The notes under the pieces were generated by a model. It had not been told where the DNA came from. It saw only the letters and a program-made list of their open reading frames with translations, and did not search any database. Below, piece by piece: positions 34,178 to 41,634 of a stretch of DNA of 64,000 bases. The stretch's first letter is position 1. Every line of letters starts with the position of its first letter. Source of the DNA: Acidobacteriota bacterium (GTDB taxonomy: Bacteria; Acidobacteriota; Terriglobia; Terriglobales; Acidobacteriaceae); contig JAEYQK010000123.1 in the NCBI GenBank assembly GCA_023410055.1, forward strand, positions 8,464-72,463, written 5' to 3'. Made by a program: the position numbers and the translations under genes.

Positions 34178-35389
34178 ATGAAACTCCGTACGTTGTTGTT
34201 TTTGTTGTCGTTCTTGCTGTTGTCTATCGCGCTGTGCTCAGCGCAGGCGGCCGGGGACTGCAAGCCCTCGTCGCTGAATGTTCCTGGCGCGAAGTTCCCG
34301 TGCGTCTATCCTGACGGGCGGGCGACGTTCCGCGTGGTGGCCCCCGATGCAAAGCAGGTGCAGGTTCGTGTCGGTAAGAACTACGACATGGTGAAGGGCG
34401 AAGACGGGGCATGGACGGTCACTACCGATCCTCTCGTCGTTGGCTTCCACTACTACACCCTTAGCATCGACGGCGCCAACGCCGCCGATTCGTCGACGCA
34501 CACGTACTTCGGCTCCGGCTGGCAGAACAGCGGCATCGAGATCCCCGAGTCTGCCGATGTCGATTACTACCAGTTGAAAGACGTACCGCACGGTCAGGTC
34601 AGCCAGCGCTGGTATTACTCGAAGGTCACGCAACAGTGGCGGCGTGCCTATGTTTACACTCCGCCGGACTATGACAACGGCAAGACGCGTTATCCGGTCC
34701 TCTACCTGATGCACGGCTGGGGCGAGAACGAGGTGGGCTGGCACATACAGGGTCATGCCGACCTGATACTCGACAACCTGATCGCGGCGAAGAAGGCTGT
34801 GCCCATGATTATCGTCATGGACAACCTGAATGCCACGAAGCCGGGTGAAGACGGAACGATCTTCCTGTCGCGGATGTTACAGCCTCCGCCGCCACCGCCG
34901 ACACCGGGTCAGCCGCGTCGTCCGATGGGCGGATTGGGCAGCTTCACCGGCGCAACCTTCACCGAGATGATGCTGACCGACCTGATCCCGATGGTTGAGA
35001 AGACGTATCGCGTTCTTCCAGGCCGCGAGAATCGCGCCATGGCTGGACTGTCGATGGGCGGAATGCAGACGTTCCTGACGACGCTCTCGCACCTCGACCA
35101 GTTCTCGTACATCGGCGGATTCAGCGGCAGCACCGGCGGCTTCGGCGGTCAGTTCGATCCGAAGACGTCGAACAACGGCGTGTTCGCCGACGCTGCGGCC
35201 TTCAACAAGAAGGTGAAAGTCCTCTTCCTGGGGATCGGCTCGGTCGAAGGTCCTGGGGCGAAGAACTTCAGCGAGAACCTGACGAAGGCAGGCGTCAAGA
35301 ACGTCTACTACGAGTCGCCGGGGACGGCGCACGAGTGGCTGACGTGGCGGCGATGCCTCAATCAGTTCGCGCCACTGTTGTTCAAGTAG
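34178..35389 (+). CDS. Secreted esterase, CE1/esterase-D-like with N-terminal E-set domain (paralogue 2)
   Basis: 403 residues, ribosome site AAGGAG, signal peptide to CSAQ. The E-set module spans ~45-130 (RVVAPDAKQVQVRVG) and the alpha/beta hydrolase has nucleophile Ser292 in GLSMGGMQT and catalytic His in GTAHEWLTWRR. It differs from the other two esterases by two early cysteines (28 and 42) and by a distinct proline run (PPPPPPTPGQPRRP at 236-249) in the same loop that is Pro/Gly/Ala-rich in the others. Probably cuts ester side groups from plant polysaccharide; untested. Co-transcribed with the small secreted protein. Confidence 0.85.
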   Translation: MKLRTLLFLLSFLLLSIALCSAQAAGDCKPSSLNVPGAKFPCVYPDGRATFRVVAPDAKQVQVRVGKNYDMVKGEDGAWTVTTDPLVVGFHYYTLSIDGANAADSSTHTYFGSGWQNSGIEIPESADVDYYQLKDVPHGQVSQRWYYSKVTQQWRRAYVYTPPDYDNGKTRYPVLYLMHGWGENEVGWHIQGHADLILDNLIAAKKAVPMIIVMDNLNATKPGEDGTIFLSRMLQPPPPPPTPGQPRRPMGGLGSFTGATFTEMMLTDLIPMVEKTYRVLPGRENRAMAGLSMGGMQTFLTTLSHLDQFSYIGGFSGSTGGFGGQFDPKTSNNGVFADAAAFNKKVKVLFLGIGSVEGPGAKNFSENLTKAGVKNVYYESPGTAHEWLTWRRCLNQFAPLLFK

Positions 35390-35416
35390 ACGAACCTAGC
35401 CGTACGTAGTCTGAAG

Positions 35417-35457
35417 GGTGCTCATTCCTGCGTTGGGCGGCGATGAGCACCTTTTTT
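35417..35457 (+). terminator. Rho-independent terminator after esterase 2
   Basis: GGTGCTCAT and ATGAGCACC pair over 9 bp with a 17-nt loop, followed at once by six T. It ends the small-secreted-protein/esterase pair. Confidence 0.85.
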
Positions 35458-35570
35458 ATGTCTGCCGCTGTATACGTCTTAGCATTAACCGCGGAACGCA
35501 CTGTTCTGAATCCAGAACATCCCCTCGACATTGCCATTGAACTCGCGCAGCGATGGTGGCGCTCTATGGT

Positions 35571-35603
35571 GCCCCGTTCAAGCCCGATGTTGGCTTGAGC
35601 GGG
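35571..35603. repeat. GGTGCCCC-bounded palindrome, CAAGCC stem type
   Basis: GTGCCCCGTTCAAGCCCGAT then GTTGGCTTGAGCGGG. Related copies at 50489-50520 and, reversed, 56588-56623. It shares its GGTGCCCC border with the palindromes in polA and at 10786 and 50544, though the stem sequence is different. Confidence 0.7.
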
Positions 35604-35628
35604 TTCGTAGATGTTGCAAGTTGGTTAC

Positions 35629-35716
35629 GGTACCCCATCCCCCCGGGGGTTGACTGTTACGACTGATGATCTAAGGGAGTTAGCTGCAAAAATCTGACTG
35701 ATGCTGACTGGCGTTT
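35629..35716. repeat. ACTGATGATCTAA-GGAGTTAGC dispersed element, copy 2
   Basis: A GTACCCC / C-run block followed by ACTGATGATCTAAGGGAGTT, AGCTG and GACTGATGC, in the same order as at 15226-15330. It lies in the 633-bp gap before the TIR-like gene, together with degenerate palindromes at 35571 and 35915. Confidence 0.65.
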
Positions 35717-35914
35717 GACTGACAGTCGACTGATAGTCGCGGGCCCCGCGGTATCGCAGCGAAGTTACTAAGTCGTCACGACGAGCGGAGGGCGCGAATA
35801 CAGAATCGCGACCGTAGTCGAGGGACCTGAATTGCGGGATCACTGTAACACTGATTTGCGCGAAGTGAACGAAGGGCTGTGGAAAGTTACGAAAACGGAA
35901 CAGAGGGCAGGATG

Positions 35915-35947
35915 GCCCGCATCTGCCAAAACTTGGCAGTATGTGCA
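35915..35947. repeat. Degenerate GGTGCCCC-family palindrome core
   Basis: GCCCGCATCTGCCAAAAC followed by TTGGCAGTATGTGC, a decayed relative of the CATCTGCC...GGCAGATG core found at 9508, 10786, 43725 and 50544. It is 76 bp upstream of the TIR-like gene. Confidence 0.5.
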
Positions 35948-36022
35948 TCAGCCAGCCTATCGCGTGACCCAGAAGAACGGTCTATCGTGAGCATCGCACA
36001 TCCCAGGGAAGTGAAAATCTAA

Positions 36023-38059
36023 ATGCAAAAGATAACTGCATTCGTGGCACGTAGTTTTTCAGAATCTGACGAGCGCCGAACAGAGCCAATACGCAAGCAT
36101 TTGGCATCTTTCGAGACGGTTGGGTTCATCGTGGGAGACGCCGAGCGGGCAGATGTTGAGCGAGTCTCGACGAAGGTTCAGAAAAACATAAACGATGCTG
36201 ATGTGTTCATCGGCATCTTGACACGCCGCAACCCGATTTTCTCATTCTCAAATCGGGCGCGAGATGCCTTTCTCACCCTGACCGGAAGGATGACGCCAGT
36301 CGAGTGGACAGCACCGCCCTGGGTCTTGCAGGAGTTCGGCTATGCGGTAAGAGCTGGAAAGAAAGCGATTTTGTTCATCGAGAACGGCGTCAGTGCTCCG
36401 GGCATTGACGGCGATATCGAATACGTTCCTTACGACTCCAATTCCCCATCGGATGCGCTCACGAAGGCTACTGAAATGATTGTGAACATAGTGGCGCAAA
36501 AGAGCGGAATTGCCGTCGAAACGATAGTAGTCGAGTCCCCAAGCGCGTCATCCGGCTCGGACGCAGCTCCGGTTCCCGCGAACGTTGAGACTCTTGAGAG
36601 CGAGGGCGGCGGCAATGATGCGGACAACGGTGAAACGCCTGATTTCCAGCGTCAGTTCAAAGCGTTCCATAACGCTGTTTTCGAGAAGGATTTTGAACAG
36701 GCCCGTAGGCTGATAGAAACGGGAGCTGAGCTAGTCAAGAACGGCGCGATAGCAAATAGCACTGACACATTTTGGCGGAGCTACACCCTTCACCAACTGG
36801 CGAAGGCAGGTGATTCAACTGCCATACAACTACTTGAAGACCTCGCTCGTTCTGTACCGAATGACCCCGACCCTCAAGCATTCTTGGGAGCAGCGCTATC
36901 GTCCTATACGGAATATCGACGGGCGATTGTAGCTTACAAAAAGGCTGCTGACCTCGAGCCAGACGTCAGTAAGAAGCTTTCGTACATAGGGAAAGCCTGC
37001 GACTTCCTTGTACAAACGGGGCAACACAAGCAAGCTGAGTCAGAATTAGTGCTGGCATACGCTCATTATTGCCAGCGTGTGACGGAAAGCTTTGGAAAGC
37101 AGTTATTTGCGCTACTCTCCAAAAATGGCCGGAAGCTGGACGCGCTCGGTGCTGCCGAGGAAATCCTGAGTCGTAACCCAGCATTTTCAAGCCTTCGCTT
37201 CGACGTCGGACTTGGTTATCACCGTGCCGACATGCACGAGATGTTTCTGCACCACTTTGCGCTTCTAACAGACCACGACAACAAAGACTCGGCGAGTACT
37301 CATAATCTTGCTCTGGCATACTCGGAGAACGAAATGCAGATACGGTCGGTGGCGACGTACAAGACTGCTCTGCAACTTGGCTCTACCAAAGCAGCCGCCA
37401 ATCTCGGGTTCAAATATGTAGACGCAGGAATGGCCGATGAAGCGAGAGAGATGTTGTCGGCTACGATGAAGCAAAGTGATTGTGACCCCGAGGTGTCAAA
37501 TTGTCTTTATCAACTAACGGAGCGGGAGCAAGGAGAACGCAAGAAGTACGAAGAAGCTCAAAAGCGCGCGTTGAAAACGCGGGACTTCATGAGTACTTAC
37601 GGTGCGGCACTTGCAATGCAAACGGTAGACATCGCAGGTCACTGGACTTTTCCGTTTGCTGAACTGGACTTGCAGCTTGAAGGAAGTCGCATTACCGGTT
37701 CTGGCCGGGTCGAGAAAGAAGAGACCTCCTGCGGACTGAATAATCTCGCAGGGCTGCTTGGTGGCATCTACTCCGCCTCTCCCCAAACGCCGACTAAGCA
37801 CAAAAGCGTTATAACCTACATGTTGAGTGGGGATTTGCGTGGTGCTGCGGCTGAAGTTGAATTGAAGACAACCTATGGCCCAACCTCAACTCTCCTCGGC
37901 TCGCCCGAAACCAAAACGTTTCTCGTCGTTTTTGAATTGGACGGGAGTTCGGGGCTGTGTAGTTCAGTCGAAAAGAGCAAAATCGGCAACCCCCAACAAA
38001 TTCGCCGAAATAGTACTGGATACAATCAGTCCCGTTTGGCTGTGGCGACTATCAGCTAG
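36023..38059 (+). CDS. TIR-like domain / TPR protein of unknown function
   Basis: 678 residues, no signal peptide. Residues 1-150 look like a TIR or related nucleotide-hydrolase fold: ITAFVARSFSES strand-loop, NDADVFIGILTRRN (58-70), and WVLQEFGYAVRAGKKAILFI (100-119), where Glu104 sits where TIR NADases carry their catalytic glutamate. An acidic low-complexity linker (165-205) leads to TPR-like helices (~207-540; for example YRRAIVAYKKAADLEPD, YKTALQLGSTKAAANLGF). The last ~130 residues are beta-rich (GHWTFPFAELDLQLEGSRITG) and unrecognised. The gene is visibly less GC-rich than its neighbours and stands alone between repeat clusters, which suggests transfer. A defence or NAD-signalling role is inference. 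Confidence 0.7.
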   Translation: MQKITAFVARSFSESDERRTEPIRKHLASFETVGFIVGDAERADVERVSTKVQKNINDADVFIGILTRRNPIFSFSNRARDAFLTLTGRMTPVEWTAPPWVLQEFGYAVRAGKKAILFIENGVSAPGIDGDIEYVPYDSNSPSDALTKATEMIVNIVAQKSGIAVETIVVESPSASSGSDAAPVPANVETLESEGGGNDADNGETPDFQRQFKAFHNAVFEKDFEQARRLIETGAELVKNGAIANSTDTFWRSYTLHQLAKAGDSTAIQLLEDLARSVPNDPDPQAFLGAALSSYTEYRRAIVAYKKAADLEPDVSKKLSYIGKACDFLVQTGQHKQAESELVLAYAHYCQRVTESFGKQLFALLSKNGRKLDALGAAEEILSRNPAFSSLRFDVGLGYHRADMHEMFLHHFALLTDHDNKDSASTHNLALAYSENEMQIRSVATYKTALQLGSTKAAANLGFKYVDAGMADEAREMLSATMKQSDCDPEVSNCLYQLTEREQGERKKYEEAQKRALKTRDFMSTYGAALAMQTVDIAGHWTFPFAELDLQLEGSRITGSGRVEKEETSCGLNNLAGLLGGIYSASPQTPTKHKSVITYMLSGDLRGAAAEVELKTTYGPTSTLLGSPETKTFLVVFELDGSSGLCSSVEKSKIGNPQQIRRNSTGYNQSRLAVATIS

Positions 38060-38243
38060 TGGGGTTCATGCAATCGGCTCATGGATCTTCTTGGCGCCAG
38101 CGAAAAGCTGGTCCCTCCACTCCGCCGCGAGGACGCGGCTCCGGTCGGGATGACGGATGCTAGAGAGAGATGATCTTGCGACACGCTCTAGATTCGAGTC
38201 TCGGGCGTCCCTCCGGGACTTCCGTATTTTGTGCGACATTCAC

Positions 38244-38287
38244 CCGGCACTGCCGTGTCGGTCTAAATTCGTGGCGTCCCTGGCGGG
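38244..38287 (+). repeat. 45-bp direct repeat, copy 1
   Basis: Contains GGCACTGCCGTG followed by CTAAATTCGTGGCGTCCCTG and GCGGG. Copy 2 at 38465-38509 differs at a few positions. Confidence 0.75.
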
Positions 38288-38318
38288 CCGGACTTAGGTA
38301 ATCACCACCGCAGCAGTG

Positions 38319-38370
38319 CAGGCGAGGACGAGACGTCCTCGCGACAGCCGGCCGGAGGCCAGCGCTCCAG
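38319..38370 (+). repeat. Two-hairpin element (intergenic copy)
   Basis: Hairpin 1 is GAGGACG-AGA-CGTCCTC (38324-38340), hairpin 2 GGCC-GGA-GGCC (38350-38360), followed by AGCGCTCCA. The only other copy seen lies inside rnpA (40949-40997), with compensatory changes in both stems. Confidence 0.75.
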
Positions 38371-38464
38371 ATTATGCCCTGGAAGGCCTACCTCAGTGGC
38401 TGAAGCCGCATCAACAGGCGCTATTATCGGCACGACTGAAGTCGTGCCCTTCCCAAGACGTCTA

Positions 38465-38509
38465 CCGGGCACTGCCGTGCCGGGCTAAATTCGTGGCGTC
38501 CCTGGCGGG
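38465..38509 (+). repeat. 45-bp direct repeat, copy 2
   Basis: Same unit as 38244-38287; here GTCCC-TGGC-GGGAC (38498-38511) is complete as a hairpin and continues into CTCGGATCGGTTGCG. Confidence 0.75.
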
Positions 38510-38685
38510 ACTCGGATCGGTTGCGACTCTGCACCGGGGGCTTACGCCCCCGGCTATTCAACTGACGCCGCTGCGCGGCTCTACCCCCCGCATCATGAGT
38601 TAAGACTAGCTGCTGCGGCTGAATTCGCCGCATCATGAGCACCTTCGTATGCGCCAGAGCGGTACCCGTTCACGAGGGCTCGAGG

Positions 38686-40053
38686 CTAGCTGCTCAGGGT
38701 TTCGCTGAGTTTGTTGAGCATGCGGTTGAGGTCTTTGTCGGCCTTGCGTGCTTGTTCGATTTTCTCTACGGAGTGGAGCACGGTGGTGTGGTGTTTGCCG
38801 CCGAACTGGCGTCCGATTTCGGGCAATGAGGCGTCGGTCATTTGCTTGGCCAGGTACATGGCGATCTGGCGCGGATAGACGATCTGGCGCGAGTTGTCCT
38901 TGGCCTTGATCTCGTTCACGCGCAGGCCGAACTGTTCGGCGACAATCTTCTGGATGGCGTCGATTGTGACCTTCTTGACCTGGTTGTCGATGAAGTTCTT
39001 CAGGCACTGCTGCGCGTTGGCCAGATTGATTTCGTTGCCGACGAGCGATGAATAAGCGACGAGGCGAATGAACGCGCCTTCGAGTTCGCGAATGTTCGAT
39101 CGCACGTTCGAAGCGATGAACAAGGCGACATCCATGGGAAGCTCAACTTTTTCCTGTTCCGCCTTTTTCTGAAGAATCGCCACCTTGGTTTCGAGGTCGG
39201 GCATCTGGATGTCGGCGATCAAGCCCCACTCGAAACGGCTGCGCAGACGGTCTTCAATCTCGGCCAGTTCTTTCGGCGGGCGGTCACTGGCGATGACAAT
39301 CTGCTTCTGCGCCTCGTGAAGGGCGTTAAATGTGTGGAAGAACTCTTCCTGCGTACGCTCTTTTTGCGCGAGAAACTGAATGTCGTCTATGAGCAGAATG
39401 TCGACGGTACGGAACTTGTCGCGAAAGCTACTCATGCGGTCGTAACGCAGCGAGTTGATCATCTCGTTGGTGAACGTCTCGCTGGTGAGGTAGCGGATCG
39501 ACATCTGGGGATAGAGCCGCTTGGCTTCGTGTCCGATACCCTGCACAAGGTGGGTCTTGCCCAAGCCGACTCCGCCGTAGAGGAAGAGTGGGTTGTAAGC
39601 CTTCGATGGACGCTCGGCGACAGCGCGGGCAGCGGCGTGCGCGAACTGGTTCGCGGAACCGATGACGAAGTTGTCGAAGATGTACTTGGGATTCAGTTGT
39701 GCGGCGCCGTCCCAATCGAAACGTGCCTGGGAACTGGCAAGAGCAGGCGCGGGTCCATTGCCCCGGGATGACTCACGTGGAGCAGGCGGCTCGGGCTCCG
39801 ACGAGATGAACTCGACATCGTCGAGCTTGAGGCCGAGATCGTCGATCGCCTCCTGGATCAGATCGGCGTAACGCTCGCCGATGGTGCTGAACTCGGCGGT
39901 GGGGACCTTGACGAAGAGCGTCCCCTTCTCCTGATGGCTGAAGCGGGTCGGTTTGAGCCAATGCTCGTAAGATTGGCTGCTGACTTTCTTTTCGAGCGCG
40001 TCCAGGATGCGTGACCATGGGTTCGGGCTCGAAGTGGTGCTTGTAACTGACAT
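38686..40053 (-). CDS. dnaA: Chromosomal replication initiator protein DnaA
   Basis: Binds DnaA boxes and melts oriC. 455 residues. Domain I at 1-85 (WSRILDALEKKVSSQSYEHW), a short Pro/Ser-rich domain II (~86-112), domain III AAA+ ATPase with Walker A GGVGLGKTHL (160-169) and Walker B ILLIDDIQF (219-227), and domain IV with the DNA-binding signature IGRQFGGKHHTTVLHSVEKI near residue 420. All parts are intact. It is divergent from the rpmH-rnpA-yidD-yidC-jag cluster, a conserved arrangement around bacterial origins; dnaN does not follow dnaA here, where a repeat cluster and the TIR-like gene lie instead. Confidence 0.97.
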   Translation of the reverse strand: MSVTSTTSSPNPWSRILDALEKKVSSQSYEHWLKPTRFSHQEKGTLFVKVPTAEFSTIGERYADLIQEAIDDLGLKLDDVEFISSEPEPPAPRESSRGNGPAPALASSQARFDWDGAAQLNPKYIFDNFVIGSANQFAHAAARAVAERPSKAYNPLFLYGGVGLGKTHLVQGIGHEAKRLYPQMSIRYLTSETFTNEMINSLRYDRMSSFRDKFRTVDILLIDDIQFLAQKERTQEEFFHTFNALHEAQKQIVIASDRPPKELAEIEDRLRSRFEWGLIADIQMPDLETKVAILQKKAEQEKVELPMDVALFIASNVRSNIRELEGAFIRLVAYSSLVGNEINLANAQQCLKNFIDNQVKKVTIDAIQKIVAEQFGLRVNEIKAKDNSRQIVYPRQIAMYLAKQMTDASLPEIGRQFGGKHHTTVLHSVEKIEQARKADKDLNRMLNKLSETLSS

Positions 40054-40245
40054 AACGAAGAAACCGTGAAGGCTGGTGTCGGCGATGCAGCCTTGAAGCT
40101 ATTTACCAAAGTTAAATCCGACTTGGGCCCGCGTCTATACCAATAAATTCGGGCCCGGACGCGTGGTACAGGCCCTCTGCACCGTCCTCGGTGCAACTGC
40201 AATTCTTATTGAGACTTACGGATACTAGCACAGAAAGAATGGGGC

Positions 40246-40254
40246 TGTGGAAAA
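40246..40254. promoter_or_regulatory. Candidate DnaA box
   Basis: TGTGGAAAA, one mismatch from the reverse complement of TTATCCACA, in the dnaA-rpmH gap. Only this single box-like site was found, so assigning oriC here is weak. Confidence 0.3.
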
Positions 40255-40269
40255 GATTAGCAGCTCCGA

Positions 40270-40350
40270 ATTTGTTGACTTGATGATGTGATGATTTGTT
40301 GATCTGAGTGCGATTGGGGGTCGGTTCGTGAAATCAACAAGTCAACAAAT
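40270..40350. repeat. AT-rich inverted repeat in dnaA-rpmH gap
   Basis: ATTTGTTGACTTG (40270-40282) pairs perfectly with CAAGTCAACAAAT (40338-40350). Additional GATTTGTTGAT (40293-40303) and ATCAACAAG copies lie inside, so alternative pairings exist. It is next to the DnaA-box-like site and is more AT-rich than its surroundings, as an unwinding element would be, but similar GTTGACTTG words may just be another repeat family. Confidence 0.5.
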
Positions 40351-40367
40351 CAGCAAGTGGTTCGGGT

Positions 40368-40397
40368 TTGCCGTAAACGGCGATACTCGTTTATACT
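40368..40397 (+). promoter_or_regulatory. Candidate sigma70 promoter for rpmH operon
   Basis: TTGCCG (40368-40373), an 18-bp spacer and TATACT (40392-40397), 76 bp upstream of the rpmH start and immediately after the inverted repeat. Confidence 0.5.
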
Positions 40398-40472
40398 TGT
40401 TGTTTACCTAAGGCCTTTTCCCTCAGCAGTTATCGTGGGGCCAATTTGTGAACTAGGAGCAGCAGGTTTTCC

Positions 40473-40628
40473 ATGCCCAAGCGTACATTTCAACCCAACC
40501 GGCGTTCGCGTTCGAAGACGCACGGATTCCGTAGCCGCATGAAGACAAAGAGCGGAGCAGCTGTGCTGTCGCGCCGTCGCGCAAAAGGGCGCAAGCGCGT
40601 GTCCGTGAGCGCGGGATACCGCGACTAA
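40473..40628 (+). CDS. rpmH: Large ribosomal subunit protein bL34
   Basis: 51-residue ribosomal protein of the 50S subunit, shorter than a 60-residue cutoff but unmistakable: MPKRTFQPNRRSRSKTHGFR, then MKTKSGAAVLSRRRAKGRKR, ending SAGYRD. About a third of residues are Arg or Lys. It starts at ATG after AGGAGCAGCAGG and is the first gene of the cluster rpmH-rnpA-yidD-yidC-jag, opposite dnaA, which is the classic arrangement. A perfect 10-bp hairpin follows. Confidence 0.97.
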   Translation: MPKRTFQPNRRSRSKTHGFRSRMKTKSGAAVLSRRRAKGRKRVSVSAGYRD

Positions 40629-40650
40629 GTCTGGCGCGAAGATTTTGACC

Positions 40651-40673
40651 GGGCCGGGTCAATGACCCGGCCC
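40651..40673 (+). terminator. Hairpin between rpmH and rnpA
   Basis: GGGCCGGGTC and GACCCGGCCC pair perfectly over 10 bp with a 3-nt loop, 22 bp after the rpmH stop. There is no T-run, so it may attenuate or serve as an RNA-processing or stability site, lowering rnpA relative to rpmH output. Confidence 0.55.
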
Positions 40674-40703
40674 TAAACGTGTTGGCAGAAGAGAGCAGCG
40701 AAG

Positions 40704-41249
40704 ATGGTCACCGGTTCGGTGCAGAGTAGCGAAAATCCCCACGTTAGCTGCGCGAACGTGGGGCACCGAGTTGGCACCCCAGAGCACCGAGTTGGGAACA
40801 GCTTCCCGCGCTCTTCCAAGCTGCTGAAGCACGCACTTTTTGACCAGGTCTACAAGCGCGGTCAGCGCCATTTTTCCGGCCTCATGACGGTCTTCTTCTT
40901 GCGACGCGAGCAGGAAGAGAGTTCATTCAATGAACCGACGGACTCAGCTGTGGGCGAGACGCCCACAGGACAGCCGGCGGGACGCCAGCGCTCCAAAGGC
41001 GACTGCTCCAACGGCGCTAAAGGTGCGCGTGTGGGTTTCACCGTCGGGCGCGTGCTGGGAAATTCGGTGGCGCGCAATCGCATCCGGCGGCGCATGAGAG
41101 AAGCCGTTCGCTTCAACCTCGATCTGCTGCCAAACGATGTCGATGTAGTGATCAATCCCAAGAAACAGGTTCTGGAAGCAGAATTCCCGAAGATCGTTGC
41201 CGAAGTGGAAAGAGCGTTTAAGAAGGCGTCGTCCGTCGTTGGTCGGTAG
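40704..41249 (+). CDS. rnpA: Ribonuclease P protein component, with repeat-derived insertions
   Basis: Protein subunit that helps RNase P RNA cut pre-tRNA 5' leaders. 181 residues, against ~115 for typical family members. The core is present: FPRSSKLLKHALFDQVYKRG (34-53), the signature RVGFTVGRVLGNSVARNRIR (109-128) and VDVVINPKK. Two additions explain the length. Residues ~10-32 stem partly from a palindrome (40737-40767). An insertion of ~40 residues (70-108) sits between the first strands, just before the signature, and residues 82-98 come from the two-hairpin element seen at 38319. The frame is unbroken, so the protein is probably functional. A GTG at 40758 is an alternative start that would remove part of the N-terminal addition. 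Confidence 0.9.
   Translation: MVTGSVQSSENPHVSCANVGHRVGTPEHRVGNSFPRSSKLLKHALFDQVYKRGQRHFSGLMTVFFLRREQEESSFNEPTDSAVGETPTGQPAGRQRSKGDCSNGAKGARVGFTVGRVLGNSVARNRIRRRMREAVRFNLDLLPNDVDVVINPKKQVLEAEFPKIVAEVERAFKKASSVVGR
40737..40767. repeat. GTGGGGCACC-bounded palindrome at 5' end of rnpA
   Basis: CCCCACGTTAGC, GCGC and GAACGTGGGGCACC. The right border GTGGGGCACC is the reverse complement of the GGTGCCCC border of the polA-type elements; the stem sequence differs. Confidence 0.6.
40949..40997 (+). repeat. Two-hairpin element inside rnpA
   Basis: Hairpin 1 GTGGGCG-AGA-CGCCCAC (40950-40966), hairpin 2 GGCG-GGA-CGCC (40976-40986), then AGCGCTCCA. It encodes AVGETPTGQPAGRQRSK in frame. Relative to the copy at 38319, three base pairs differ on both sides of the stems, keeping pairing. 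Confidence 0.8.
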
Positions 41250-41275
41250 TCGTTGGCTTCGATCACTGAGCTTTT

Positions 41276-41542
41276 GTGAAGTCTTTCGTCCAACTCGCGC
41301 TTCGGGGCTATAAGCGGTTCATTTCGCCGATGATGCTTCCGGCCTGCAAGTTCACGCCGACCTGTTCAGAGTACGCGATGGAAGCGGTGGAACATTACGG
41401 CGTTATTCGCGGGCTGGGCCTGGCCGCGTGGCGGGTGCTGCGGTGTAATCCGTTTTCTAAGGGCGGGCTGGATCCGGTGGTGAAGGGGAGTTCTCAGTTG
41501 CCAGTTCTCGGTTCTCAGACTGAGCATCGGGATTGCTGCTGA
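41276..41542 (+). CDS. yidD: Membrane protein insertion efficiency factor YidD
   Basis: 88 residues from a GTG start. The N-terminal amphipathic helix VQLALRGYKRFISPMM and the cysteine pattern CKFTPTCSEYAMEAVEHYG, then LGLAAWRVLRCNPFSKGG, are diagnostic. YidD assists YidC-dependent membrane-protein insertion at the inner face of the cytoplasmic membrane. The last ~18 residues (SSQLPVLGSQTEHRDCC) are encoded by repeated TTCTCAGTTGCCAGTTCTCG-type words seen elsewhere between genes, so the tail is probably recent and non-functional. Lies between rnpA and yidC. Confidence 0.93.
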   Translation: MKSFVQLALRGYKRFISPMMLPACKFTPTCSEYAMEAVEHYGVIRGLGLAAWRVLRCNPFSKGGLDPVVKGSSQLPVLGSQTEHRDCC

Positions 41543-41634
41543 AGAAGTCGTGGTGAGGGTAGGGATTCCTCGTCGCGAGGCGCTCCTCGGAATGGCAAGC
41601 GTGGTCGGATGGTGGGTGAGTCGGGACATGTATT

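Larger units (their letters stand above)
38060..38685. other. 626-bp repeat cluster between TIR-like gene and dnaA
   Basis: No gene supported. It is packed with palindromes: GTCCCTCCGGGAC (38207-38219), two ~45-bp direct repeats containing CTAAATTCGTGGCGTCCCTG (38244-38287 and 38465-38509), a two-hairpin element (38319-38370), GGCACGACTGAAGTCGTGCC (38429-38448) and GGGGGCTTACGCCCCC (38538-38553). Confidence 0.7.
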
